Source: Gymnopilus junonius
Taxonomy: Eukaryota; Basidiomycota; Agaricomycetes; Agaricales; Galerinaceae
Length of the DNA: 12,897 nucleotides
Reading direction: 5' to 3'
Assembly (NCBI GenBank): GCA_015501075.1
Contig: JADNYJ010000799.1
Span: 1-12,897, forward strand
A program made the position numbers and the translations under genes. The notes below the pieces were generated by a model. That model was given only the letters and a program-made list of their open reading frames with translations, was not told the DNA's origin and did not search any database. Positions 1-10,597 of this stretch are shown piece after piece (the stretch's first letter is position 1; each line of letters begins with the position of its first letter).

Positions 1-1
1 C

Positions 2-1800
2 TATCCCCGGATCTTCACCTATTCCGCGGATTATCCTGAAAAGTAAGCTTTTGTTCTGTTCTGTCATATGAGGCTTTCTGCTGACTGAGCGGCAATCCCT
101 CAGAATTCTCCTTGCTACCATTCGTGACCAAGGACTCTGTCCTTGTCCTCGTTGCCTTGTCCCAAAATCAAAGTTGGATAAGGTCGGTCTCATGGCAGAT
201 GCCAGAACTCGTCTCCAGAAAGCTCGGAAGTATGCCGCGAATGCGCAAGCCCCACCTGACAACAACGAAAGCACTCCTTCCAGCGGAAATACCCCAGGTC
301 ATTCCGAATCTGAACCACCTGCTCCTTCTGAAAATAGTGCCCTGCCCCTCCGAGTTCAACAGGCCGCAAACCCAAAATCTTGAATCTCCTAACTCCGAAA
401 TTCCATGCCTTAGGAGATTATGTACAGACGATTCGGTTATTTGGAGGAACTGATTCTTTTTCGACTCAACTGGTACGTCAAAACCTCTGAATAAGTTAAT
501 TATTGTTTAATTATCACTTCCAGGGCGAGCTGGCTCACCGTCTAGTCAAACGGCTCTACGGCAGGACCAACAAGAGAGACGCAACAAAGCAGATTGCCAA
601 GCGAGTCAGACGCCTTGAGCGGGCCCAGCTTGCTGCAGAGCGACACCGAGGAAAGGACCGCCTGAAGCGTAGTCTTGTCAGTGGCAAAGATGCTGTGATG
701 GAACGAAACCTGGACGTACGATACCAGGTCTCGAACTCCAAAAATGACCCTGTCGACATTTACACCTTTGTCCAAGAAAATCAAGATGACCCTGCAGTCA
801 AGGTAAGCCATGCTTGCTCTGTTACTCGACCAATGGCACTGACCTGTCACCGCAGCACTTTATCCCAAAATTGCAGGACCACATTCTCGGTCGTTTGCTC
901 GGTCGGGAATATGAGGGTGATACCTATGGCGACTTCACGGATGACGAGAGAAATACCGTTTGCATTGCAGGAGAGCGGATCTACAAGAGCAAGACAATTC
1001 GGATCAACTACACGACATACGATGTCAGACGAGACAGCGACACCATTAATCCAACCTCTTACCCTGACATCATGGTCAAATCGCCGGAGACTGGCCCTCA
1101 AGCGCAGCCCTATTGGTATGCTCGCGTGATTGGTATCTTCCATGCCACAGTTTCCTCGTCCCATCCTCGTGTCAAGGACAAATCAAAGCAACACATGGAC
1201 TTTTTATGGGTGAGATGGTTCGGAATGGAGCCAGGTCGTTATCGGCATGGATTCAAGGCTGCGCGTCTTCCAAAGATTGGTTTCGTTGAATCAACGGACG
1301 ACTACGCCTTCACATTCCTCGACCCTCAGCATGTCATTCGCGGAGCCCATATCATTCCTGCCTTCTCAGAAGGCCGCACGTCAAACCTGTTGCCTGCTGC
1401 CGGGTCACTTGCAAGAGTCAAGGATCCGGAAGATAGTGATGACTGGCTGAACTTCTATGTCAATGTGTGAGTAAAACTCTTCGGAACGCGCTGCTTTCTA
1501 CGCTCACCTTCATCCAGCTTTCTTGACCGTGATACCCTTATGCGTCATTTTGGCCACGGTGTCGGTCACGGAGAATTTGCAAGACATCGAGAAATGGATC
1601 GACCGCCGGATGATGAAGAGGAGGCTGAGGAAGGAGATGGTGACGAAGCTGAGGAAGATGAGGAGGGTATGGATGTTGACGATACCACGGCAGAGGGCAG
1701 CGATGATGGAGGTTTGAGTGAGGAAGAAGGCGGGGGCTCGGAAGACAGTGGCGGCGATAACAGCGGCGATGACGAAGACAACGGTTATGCAAGCCTTTAA
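2..1800 (+). pseudogene. Plavaka-type transposase, 3' part, one frame break, 5' end outside window
   Basis: Transposase of a CACTA-like Plavaka DNA transposon, recognised from recalled family motifs. Exons: 2-42, 104-472, 524-802, 856-1466 and 1518-1800, with introns of 61, 51, 53 and 51 bp. The first exon reads YPRIFTYSADYPEK and continues into ILLATIRDQGLCPCPRC, with a CPCPRC zinc-knuckle-like motif. Later conserved blocks are KFHALGDYVQTIRLFGG, GELAHRLVKRLYGRTNK, IRINYTTYDVRRD, YWYARVIGIFHA and FLDRDTLMRHFGHGVGH, followed by a very acidic Asp/Glu-rich tail of about 65 residues. Frame moves by one base at the AAAA run 374-377, between a low-complexity linker and KILNLLTPKFH; no intron explains it, so one base seems to be missing. 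Everything after this is open to the stop at 1798-1800. Could be a recently disabled copy or a sequencing error. Family certain to about 0.85. Confidence 0.85.
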
Positions 1801-1935
1801 TTTTGTAGACCTATAATTAGACATCTTTGATTTGCCCAAGTAACTGCGAGTTACCCTCACTACTCATCGTAAGGCAGCTGTAAGATTACTTGCTAGTCAC
1901 GGTTCATCAGGCTTTATTATAAACCTGCTAAGAGG

Positions 1936-1953
1936 ATCGCGATTAGTCGCGAT
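1936..1953. repeat. Perfect hairpin, 7-bp stem and 4-nt loop
   Basis: ATCGCGA (1936-1942), loop TTAG, TCGCGAT (1947-1953). It lies 136 bp after the transposase stop and may belong to the element's 3' end. Confidence 0.6.
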
Positions 1954-2126
1954 ATTGAAGTACGCTCATAACTAACTCGCATCCTTAATATACCCTGTCA
2001 CTAGACTCACAATAGATGATGATCCATTCATAACCCCGCCGTCCTTTCACCACGAGGCATGAGGTAGTAACGATCCGTTATTGCGTTTGTGAGCCCGATA
2101 CAAGCATTGTATTCGACTCACTTTGC

Positions 2127-2144
2127 CTCACGAGGCGCCGTGAG
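2127..2144. repeat. Inverted repeat with CTCACG arms, part of a CCTCACG motif cluster
   Basis: CTCACG (2127-2132) and CGTGAG (2139-2144) form a 6-bp stem around AGGCGC. Related copies lie at about 2053 (CACGAGG), 2165 (CTCGTGAG) and 2183 (CCTCACG). Subterminal repeats of this sort are usual in CACTA-like elements; the assignment is inference. Confidence 0.45.
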
Positions 2145-3193
2145 CCAATATCCGGCATTATCAACCTCGTGAGAACTACAATGCCTCACGGGTTTTTCCT
2201 CGATTTACTGATGCAGGAAACTGATCCTGTCGAGGGTTAGATACGAGGTCCAATTTCTTCTCTGTCCGCAAAGACATAACGAGCGTTTGCGAGTAGAAAG
2301 TCGTGAGGATCGAAGAAGGGACAAGGAAGAGGATATGTACAGAATACGTAGCTGACTATAACGTCGTCCTTGTTCGCTTCCCGCAAATGAAAAGGAAAAC
2401 GATTGGCTACGAGAGTAGGCATTTATATCCGACATCTTGACATTTACGGTTAGCACTATATGAAACGGAAGTAGCATGTAACTCACGTTCAAGAGTCTGA
2501 TGGAGCCACCGAAGAATGAAAGGTACAACGTTACGTTCGAAACTCGAGAAGCCAAGGGTGGTCAGTTGTATGACTGCGGGACAGCAAGAGGGGCGTGCAT
2601 ATATGCAAGTGGCAACGCTGTGGAAAAGACACTTGGGGCTGAGTTCAATCACGATATCGAGTTGGGAAGCACACCACTGAAATATTGAAAACCAACGTGC
2701 ACGTCAATCAAACCTGTGAGAGCTTGGACCTTGGACGCGTTTCGTTCAGATCTCCGCCTAGACAGAAGGACGGGATCTTCATTTGTATAAAGGAACTGAT
2801 GAGGAAGGAAGGCATTAAAGTAAGAAAGACCCAACTGAGTGCTCGACAAGCGTCAGAGCGTTCAGGTGCCCCAGCGGCAAGCGCGGTGTGGGATTCGTAA
2901 TGAATGGCACAGCCATCGAATAATCATCGTTATCTTATCAATGTTCTCTCAGGCCACTCTAAAATTTCACTCACGTTATAGGCGGAAAATGACACAGCCC
3001 GCCCATGGCCATTTCCTGGTCGTTTCGTGACCTTTGATCACTGATGATGATATTTTGACGGACCGGAGCCATTCCCGTTTGCATCTCAATTTAGCTCTTT
3101 ATTGTCACCCAACTTCTTGCTGACCGCATCCTCCACCTGCGAATGTGGTTTCCGCCCACACATTCTCGCTCATTCGCGCAATCCATACTCTGA

Positions 3194-6100
3194 ATGGTTT
3201 CTGGCGGGAAAGAGAAGGAACAGAGGCAGAGGAAGAAACCAGGGCGCGTGTACGTCACATTGAATTTGAATGGTGTGTGCGTCGTACTCATTGCGGACCA
3301 TTCCAGTCCCACCTCATGCGCTGAGTGTAGAAGGCTCAAACTTCGCTGTGATCGCAACGTGAGTTGTGATCTTTGCCAGCGCCGACGGTTCCGTCTCCGG
3401 CGCTGTTCGGTCAAGGGTTTTGATCCTTTTTTTGCATTCAGGTCCCTTGCGAGAAATGCGTTTCGAGAGGCTGCGGTTCGATTTGTCCAGATGGTGCGTA
3501 GCGCATGATTACAAGTTCGACTCTCAGCACTAATTTCTCTAAACCAGGCGTTCTGACCCCCGGAAGAAGTGGTCGCTTGGTTTTGGCGAATACCGAAGAG
3601 CTTCACGATCGCATTGAACAGTTGTCGTCACGCAATCGGGATTTGGAGAAGGCTCTTCGCAAGTTACAAGGAACTGTGTCAGACCAACCACATCCGCTTC
3701 TGGGTGCCGATCTACTAAAGCTCAACTTTCAGCACGGCTCGTCCTCTTCCGGCCCCAGTACTTCTTCTTCCAGTAAATCGCCTTCAACGTCGCGCGTTAG
3801 TCCGACAACCCACCCACCAGAACCGATGGATGTTACAATGGACGAAGATCATAATATTATTGATGCTTATGGTGAGCCTTTGTCCTCTCACGTCGTCACG
3901 ATCATATACTCACTTCGTTACGAGGTACTTTGGCGATCAATCGGAGAGGAGAGTCGTCATTTCTGGGCAGGACCGCCCGCGCTGATGTACGTATGCAACA
4001 ACTTTTGGCTCGTTCAACCCACTTATTCTTTCTTCCAGTACCTCGTTCAAGTACGTTCCCTAATTCTTTCACATCCTGGCGTTCCTCACGCATCATCTCA
4101 GGCCTCAACTAGACCTCAGCGACCGCCTCACCAGAATTTTCCAAGATTATCACAGAGGATCGTGGCGGCTTCTTTCCCGGAGTCCGAGTTATACAACGAC
4201 GCCCTTCTATCCGAAATCCTCAGTCTTTTACCTACTCAAGCTGAAGCCCTCCACCTCTGCGACGTGTATCTTGAATACGGTAAATTTCTGTGAGTACCGA
4301 GCATCCCCATGATCAGATCTGCCATTTAATCCGGAACACAGATACGCCCCAATTTCAAAAAAGGAACTGCACGAGGAGACCCTTAACCTGGTTTATAGAG
4401 CAAAGTACGTGGCCTCAATTCTGATTTCCAGAATTCTATTCACAGGACCCTATTATCGTAGGCAATTCGCCGGCTTTGACCACTATCATTCCCTCTCCCT
4501 TCTTTTCATCATCTTTGCTATTGCCACGCTCTTCAGTCCCAACAAGCAACCATTCTCAGTAGAGGCCGATGAATATTACCACCTGTCACGAGCTGCCCTC
4601 GGATTTGCCCCGCCATTTCATGAAACGACGTTGACGTCGATCCAGGCCATGGTAAGTTGTCGCTCGTGGATCTATTTTCTTCTCACTCAATGTCAGTGAT
4701 AGATTCACATGTCGCAATACATCGATCTAAGCGACTCTGAAGCAGGTGCTTCCGACTTAATTTGGATGTATATGGGTCAGGCTGTAGGGTTAAGTCAGAA
4801 GGTACGCCTCTATCTTTTATCTCTGGTGCGGTCAGCGCTCACTAATTTCTAATTAGATTGGACTGCGTGAGTTTGAATCGTAAAAGGTCGTCAAAGGCTT
4901 TGTGGCTGACCAGTGACACGTGCATCATTTATCCATCAAGATCTCAACAGCAGTCGTTGGAAATTGTCTGATGCACTGACCGAACGGCGGCACGAGCTCT
5001 TCTGGAGGTTGTTCGTATCAGACACATGGAAAGTTCGTTTCCTTTCAGTGCTCTCTGCCCTCCTTATAATTAACGTTTCCGCTTTAGAGCCTCCACTTCG
5101 GCCGCCCATCCGCAATCTCGAGCGCCCATGTCGATTGCCCACGTCCACTCAGTCTTGGATCAGAAGGCGTTCCGGGGAGTTGTGAGTTGCGAACCTCTAT
5201 ATCTGGAGTCTTCTAATTGAAGGGTTTTGATCAGTTTATTCCTGGAATCTGCAATTCACGCACCTGCTGCATTCAATAATGGAAGCGACCTTTGGTCCCA
5301 AGCAGCCTGTTTACGCCAACATTCTCGATTTCGACCGCCAAATCCGTGATGTCGAGATTCCCGTACAATGGCGAATCCAATCAGAGGAGGAGTCGACTTC
5401 TCCGTCTACCGACATATCGATGTATCGTTGGCTGGTGGTTTCTGCTAAGGAGATAGGTGAGTCATTGTGCTTGTCGTATATTGCCATGGCCTGATGTTAG
5501 CTTTCTAGCTCTTCTCAATCTTCATCGACCATACTTTGCTCAAGCCCTGCAAGAGGCCCTCATGACCTTCAACGACATCGATACCTTCCTTCTGTAATCG
5601 CAGCATTTCGATCAGCTTGGAGGCTGATACGTGGTCTTGCTATGACTTGGCGCGTTATCCCAAAATTTCTGGCTCGGGTCAATTTGGCGTGGGTACATGG
5701 TCTTTCCGCTGCAGTGAGTATCAACTTGAATTCTGTCGAGTTCTTGTTCGCTGACTCCAAACGTCTCAAAGATCTCAATGTGTCTCTTCGTTAGCAGGGC
5801 GCCCACTTCCCGCATGGCGACATCAGCATTAGAGGAACTCGATAACCTGACATCTTTATTCGACGTATCCGCATCGACCTGTCGCCCTGCGGCGAAATCA
5901 TTGGTCTGTCTCTAACCTTTTTCACTTTAACTCGCGTTTTTTCTGATACATCTTTCTGTCGATAGCCCTCAGTCCAGAACCTGCGAAGAAAAGCACATGA
6001 AGCCATGGGCCCGCCACACACTCGGTTCTACCACCATCATGAGGCGAGCGATATCTCAGCCACGCCAATAAGCAGCGTGCCGATCTCCGAGCTCGACAGA

Positions 6101-6724
6101 CTGAACGGCAGGACATACTTCCTATCCGATCACCCATCCTCCTCGTCATCAACATCTGCGTCCGCATCTGCCTCTGCCGCCGACCCTCGTCACGCGCCAC
6201 ATCAGTCACCATATCCGAAAGCGCCGAAGGCCCTTATTTCCTCTCTTCCCCTCTCTTCCACAGCGACGACAATCTCCATCCCACTCTCGCTCAGGACTTG
6301 AGAGATTTCGCTGCTCATAGTCCACTCTCCATCTTTCTTCGACCCTCCCAGTGCGCAAATCCACAAAGGATCCGCACTCCACTTCCGGTACCACCACCCT
6401 CATCTCACGACTCTATACCCATCGCAGGACCCAGTCGACAACATGAGGAACCCCCGAGCCAGCTAGATTTTTCTCTCAACAACCACAGCAATCATTCTTT
6501 CACGTCCCGCCCAGAGTCGAATCTTTATCTCAGTCCAAGGGCAATTCTTATACCCACCCTTTCAAACCCAACCTCTGGACCCGTCTATGGATCCACGCAG
6601 GTCGGTATTTGGACCGGGTTTTCAGCCAGGCTTTCAGAGTGGGTTTAGCGGTGGATTTGGAGCTATATCACCCATAGCGTTAGACTCCTCGTGGAATAGC
6701 TTCGCGGAGCAGCTGGGCTTTTAA
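3194..6724 (+). CDS. Zn(II)2Cys6 fungal transcription factor with frame-broken C-terminal third
   Basis: Fungal binuclear zinc cluster regulator, about 870 residues, presumably nuclear; target unknown. Exons: 3194-3249, 3307-3358, 3442-3493, 3548-3871, 3925-3986, 4039-4050, 4102-4289, 4342-4404, 4462-4651, 4703-4801, 4857-4866, 4941-5032, 5088-5181, 5235-5456, 5509-5713, 5772-5903, 5966-6724. Cluster cysteines are C23, C26, C33, C39, C42 and C51 (CAECRRLKLRC, then CEKC), split by introns. A short coiled coil follows (about residues 69-90, TEELHDRIEQLSSRNRDLEK). The middle region matches the family's MHR-type effector domain: FIIFAIATLFSPNKQPFSVE, RAALGFAPP, RRHELFWRLFVSDTW, LHFGRPSAIS. Start chosen as the first ATG giving a clean splice into the cluster. 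Frame is lost by one base at CCC 5557-5559 (ALQE to PHDLQRH), again near 6190-6210, near 6320-6350 and before about 6520, and an in-frame TGA lies at 6444-6446; the expected tail SSWNSFAEQLGF is still present before TAA 6722-6724. Intact to 5556. The acceptor at 4940 is less certain (alternative 4913). Confidence 0.85.
4039..4050 (+). other. 12-nt micro-exon of the transcription factor gene
   Basis: Encodes YLVQ. It is flanked by introns 3987-4038 (GTACGT to CCAG) and 4051-4101 (GTACGT to TCAG) and keeps phase 0 on both sides. A 10-nt exon (4857-4866, ATTGGACTGC) occurs further on in the same gene. Confidence 0.7.
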
Positions 6725-6973
6725 CCATGTTTTTGTAATTTGTTTAGGTGCATACTTTACGCTGGACTTTTTCTTGCACTTCTTGTAGGGATTATTGTTT
6801 GTCTACGACTTTAAGTCATGACCTTCTTGAAACATCAGTATCATGTACGTTATTATAGACAGCTCTCAATCATACTCGTGGCTTTGCAATGATTCCTGAA
6901 AAAACGAGAATTCCGCTGTGAATTGGATGAATTCCTATGGTACATGTTATGTAGGTATGCTCATTGTCCGAAT
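6725..6973. other. Spacer between convergent stop codons
   Basis: Holds the 3' ends of the transcription factor (+) and aminopeptidase (-) genes. It is T/A-rich around 6730-6760 and contains no reading frame or clear terminator. With only 249 bp between stops the two 3' UTRs probably overlap. Confidence 0.6.
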
Positions 6974-9205
6974 TCAGGCATTAGTAAGGCGTCGGACGTA
7001 TTCCACCAAAGCCCTAGAAGTCATCATAGGTCAGCTACAGTGGGCGTCGGACAAGACAACATGTAATTTGACGAACCTGACGGGGCGACCGGTCATACCC
7101 TTCTCTTGGTAAGGACTGGGTCTTGTGGCCTGATTGATCACAAGGGATTATCACAAGCCCGAAAAACGTAATAAACCGCAATAACGCACCTCCATACTGC
7201 CAGCAATATCAATATGAGCCCACTTCAAAGTCGGTTCCTGACCATCCTTGCCCTCACATCCCTCAGCGAAAGGTTTCAAGAAGAGCGCAGCAGTGATGCT
7301 TCCAGCTGGCCTGCCTCCGGTCTGTCAAGTCATCAACGTAAGCAATACGATCTCGGGAACATCGGTGAATAAATGAGCGTACGTTTTGGAGGTCGGCGTT
7401 GGAAGAGTGGATCTGAGGGCCGAACTCGTCGTCAAGGGGCATGCGCCAGAAACGGTCGTGTTCGACTTCACCAGCTTGATGGAGCTGCTGCCAGAGCTCG
7501 TCGGAGGTCTACGAGTAAGAAGTTAGGAGCTACTTGGCGCAGTAAGACATTGAACACATACGGAGAAGACACCGGAATAGACCTCGCCAAGAGCAATGAC
7601 CATAGCACTACAACGAGTTCAGTCAAACAATGGTAAAGAAAAGGGGAAACTTACCCCGTAAGAGTGGCCACGTCAATGAGAGTGTGAGGCTTGTATTCCG
7701 TCGCAGTGTAGTAAATAGCGTCGGAGAGGACCAGGCGACCCTCAGCGTCCGTGTTGTCGACCTCAATGGATTTGCCGTTCATGGCGTAAATGCTGCAGGC
7801 GGAAGATTACGTCAGCAACATATAACAGAAGATCCTCGAAATGCACACATATCACCAGGCTTGGTCGCGCTAGGTCCAGGCATGTTCTCAGTCAAGGGGG
7901 TGCTGACGACGAGGTTGATCCTTGGAAACAGTCACGTAAAGATTGTAGTGAGTCAGAGTAACATACGGAAGTTGAAGTTTCGCAATGGCCAAAGCTGAAG
8001 AGACGACAGTGGCAGCACCTCCCATATCTCCACGCATAAGTTTCATGCCCTAAAAGAACGGTAGTCAGACCAGGTTCCATAGAGAATCGAACCAGCAACT
8101 CACAGCACCGGGTTTCAAGCTGATTCCTCCAGAATCGAAAGTAATACCCTTTCCGACAAAGGCTAGAGGTTGTTCATCCTTGTTGGCTGCACCTTTGTAG
8201 TGACTAGACACGGAATGTGAGCATGGCGCGCGGATATGAGAGGAAAGAGCAATGGCTGACATTTCCAAGAATTTAGCCGGTTCCGAGGTACCATGAGTGA
8301 CGAAGGAAAACGTTCTAGAAATTCTTGAGAACGACGATGAGGAAGGAGAGCTCGGAGCTGTACCATATTCTTCTCAGCAGCCCAGACTATGAGCGAAAAA
8401 AAAAGGTCAGATCACGTTCCGTTATTGAAAAAATCAGGAATAAAACGTACCTTCATCACGCACAAAGATCTCGACGTTCGGAACACCCTCGAACTCCTTC
8501 TTGACGCGTTCAGTGAAGGCCTACAGCAATGGCAAATCAGATATGGTACCTAAGATAGAAACAACAGAACTCACGGTAGGCGTCATCAAATTCGCAGGAA
8601 GTTCCATGAGCTAGAAACGCGATTGGTTAGCCCAGGTCGTGCGACGGCGGAAAAGACGTACAGTACGAGCAAGGTTCTGAGCTTGGGCGTAAACATTTCC
8701 TCGCTCCCATTCCTTGGACTTGCAGAGGGCTGAAGACGAGTTTCTCCGGGACGGCTCCGTGAGGTTTGGATTGAACGGAGATGAGGTGAAGTCTTCAGCG
8801 TGAACTTGTACAGAGCCAGATGAGCGGCGACAGCTGATCGGGTTCGTAAATCTCAGAATCTACAACAAAAGATGTCGAAAACGTACCAGCAGCATGAGGG
8901 TCCGCAGAAGCATCGATCGCCACGTCTTTCAGTCCTTCGTAAGCCTTCAAATCTTTGACAGCACTTCCGACAGCCTTCCTAACGATCTCTCGCTTCTCAT
9001 TCGCCGACTTCGACGCAAAGCGTCGCCAAGAGAAGATACAGTCGTCACCGCCGACGCAGGCGTATTGTAAAAGGTGCGTGTCGTGCCAGCTTTTGGAGGT
9101 TTCTCGCCCTGGGGTGTCTGCGCCCACAGTTTGGCGGGATCAACACTCTCAACGAGCTGTGGGATGTTTGTGGTCGAAAGGAAAGACATAGGCTTTGGCG
9201 GACAT
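6974..9205 (-). CDS. Leucine aminopeptidase, M17 family, N-terminal half frame-broken
   Basis: Cytosolic two-metal exopeptidase that removes N-terminal residues from peptides. ATG at 9203-9205 ([15 protein letters not shown]), stop 6974-6976. Introns (plus coordinates): 8834-8886, 8611-8661, 8521-8574, 8387-8450, probably 8315-8363, 8204-8260, 8050-8103, 7921-7966, 7793-7848, 7608-7654, 7509-7561, 7322-7382, 7130-7189, 7014-7076. The catalytic half is in frame from 8203 to the stop: [17 protein letters not shown] (metal Asp and active Lys), [15 protein letters not shown] (metal Asp), [14 protein letters not shown] (metal Asp and Glu, active Arg), [43 protein letters not shown]. The N-terminal half keeps family sequence ([54 protein letters not shown]) but changes frame near 9160, at AAA 9017-9019, near 8785, 8757 and 8725, and near 8310. 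As written it would not give a full protein: assembly errors or a young pseudogene. Confidence 0.88.
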
Positions 9206-9739
9206 CGTTCTAGCAGGAATCAGGGACCGAGATGATGAAAGTCTGAGACGGCCTGATAACAGGCATTTTGTGAACATCGGAATACGGAAGGACTTTCGCG
9301 CGTGAGTTTTTCTGGTGATCACAAGACAAACACGAATTAGGTAAGCTCCCCCTGAGTATTTGCCATTGAAGGATCAAACGCCTTCGATAAACGAGTAAAG
9401 GTCCCAAAATTTGCGATATCGTCGAATCAACAGAATGACTCGACCAAGAGAGCCCTTGCGCACTTACATTTTCTGATCTTGTCTACGATTTTCCTTTTGA
9501 AGGATGCGGGGAATGTGAGAAAAGGAATCTTAAAATACATCGAGTTGACATCGAGTGTATCGATTGGCGGATCGATACGACCTCCTAGTCCTCATTAAGG
9601 AAAAAGTCAAAAGTTCTGTGTATCGTACAGCAACGGCAAAGAAATCTGCACAAACGCAGCGCTCTCCAAATTTCGAAATGGATCAGTACCGAATGTCACC
9701 ATTTCGGAAAACACTGAGCAATGAGTATACAATAACTCC
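9206..9739. other. Upstream region of the aminopeptidase, no gene seen
   Basis: No supported exon on either strand. The part nearest 9206 should hold the aminopeptidase promoter and 5' UTR. An octamer CATCGAGT occurs twice (9538-9545 and 9549-9556) directly before the palindrome at 9557-9578. A plus-strand open frame at 9555-9953 lacks homology cues and has poor start context. Confidence 0.45.
9557..9578. repeat. Perfect palindrome GTATCGAT / ATCGATAC with 6-nt spacer
   Basis: GTATCGAT (9557-9564), TGGCGG, ATCGATAC (9571-9578), eight base pairs without mismatch. It lies about 350 bp upstream of the aminopeptidase start. It may be a binding site for a dimeric regulator or a chance hairpin. 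Confidence 0.55.
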
Positions 9740-9949
9740 TCATGCACCTTTCTCTGTACCTTTCTCCTCAACCTTCTCGCCGACTTCTTTATCGACCCTG
9801 TCGACGACTTTCTCAATGCGCCTAGACAGTTTCTTCTTCTTGGTCAATCGAGAAGAATTGCCCACGAGGAAGCTCTTCCTAAGTGATGAAGGAGGAGGTT
9901 TCTTCCACCGAGCTACTATCAAGCGCCTCGTGTCTGTCTGGCGTAAATA
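9740..9949 (-). CDS. Possible terminal exon of a lysine-rich hypothetical protein
   Basis: On the minus strand, a TTTCAG acceptor just above 9949 is followed by 69 sense codons to TGA at 9740-9742. The product is highly charged: LTKKKKLSRRIEKVVDRVDK, then alternating Glu, Lys and Val, with an amphipathic helical look, preceded by a basic segment KKPPPSSLRKSF. There is no ATG in the stretch, so it would have to be a downstream exon, and no upstream exon was found. The opposite strand is open too, so this may be chance. Function unknown. Confidence 0.25.
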   Translation of the reverse strand, partial: YLRQTDTRRLIVARWKKPPPSSLRKSFLVGNSSRLTKKKKLSRRIEKVVDRVDKEVGEKVEEKGTEKGA

Positions 9950-10597
9950 CTGAAATGTAGCTTTAGACCCAGGATCCTGTAATCAATGATAAGTCGTTGT
10001 CAGCCTCGTAAAAATATACTACATACATATACGACGCACATTGGCGATATAGTGTCCAGGTTGGTGGGTCGCGTGAATATAGGAGGAGGTCCGTACCATG
10101 CCATAGGCGGGGCCTGATCAAACCAACGCGACACATCTCTTTATACTCCCAGAACCGACCGTTCGCACAAAGGTACAAAGAAGCACCAATGCGTAACCGA
10201 TGGTGGAATCATCTTGATCTTTATCATACACTCGGCCGATTTAAACACGTTTTTATTATGAGGTCTGTCTCCCAACGGAAACAAATTCCGGCTGAATCGC
10301 GCAAGTACGGTACCAATATGGAAAGAAACGACACAAATCGTGGGTGCAGTCTTCTCATAACATATATTTTAGTCACCTCATGGTGAGTACACAAGACTAC
10401 CCATGATAGACCCAACGGAAAGAACGACATCACCTTTGATTGGACCCACAAAAGCACTTCCACGGCATGCCTAAATTTGTTTGAAGTCCGAGTTTAGTAC
10501 AAAAGAAAAGATAGCCAAATGTGAATGACAGGAGCAATCCTTTTAGCATCCGTATTTTCACATCGCATGCAATCACAACGCTAACCAAAACCTTCTT
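9950..10597. other. Unassigned spacer
   Basis: Short open frames occur on both strands, but none has motifs, splice logic or a credible start. It is AT-rich around 10010-10035 and 10360-10380. Nothing else is seen. Confidence 0.45.

Larger units (their letters stand above)
1801..3193. other. Gene-poor spacer between transposase and transcription factor
   Basis: No exon chain is convincing on either strand. The first 400 bp may be the 3' non-coding end of the Plavaka element, because it holds small inverted repeats and several copies of a CCTCACG/CGTGAGG motif that stop at about 2190. Open frames on the minus strand between 2205 and 2652 are low in recognisable motifs and lack splice support. 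The last 130 bp before 3194 is pyrimidine-rich and should contain the promoter of the transcription factor, but no specific site can be named. Confidence 0.5.

Noticed and set aside
1510..1860. Minus-strand open frames opposite the acidic tail
   Set aside because: They are shadows of the Glu/Asp-rich end of the transposase.
2205..2652. Minus-strand open frames of 81-116 codons
   Set aside because: They overlap each other, have no motif, and show no splice sites linking them to further exons.
3494..3547. GTTCGACTC near 3512, T-loop-like
   Set aside because: It is inside a 54-bp intron of the transcription factor with no cloverleaf around it.
6145..6221. Possible 77-bp intron that would repair the third frame break in the transcription factor
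   Set aside because: The donor GTCATC does not resemble the GTRNGT donors used elsewhere in the gene, and the sequence would remove a normal Ser-rich linker; kept only as a weak alternative.
374..6520. Programmed -1 ribosomal frameshifting as an explanation of the frame breaks
   Set aside because: No consistent slippery heptamer or downstream pseudoknot is visible, and there are too many breaks in unrelated genes.
8060..8105. GGTTCGATTC-like stretch on the minus strand resembling a tRNA T-loop
   Set aside because: It lies in an aminopeptidase intron, and no matching acceptor stem, D-arm or anticodon arm is present.
9555..9953. 132-codon plus-strand open frame
   Set aside because: Low-complexity Ser/Thr/Phe content looks like the reverse of the lysine-rich minus frame; no motif and an unremarkable start.
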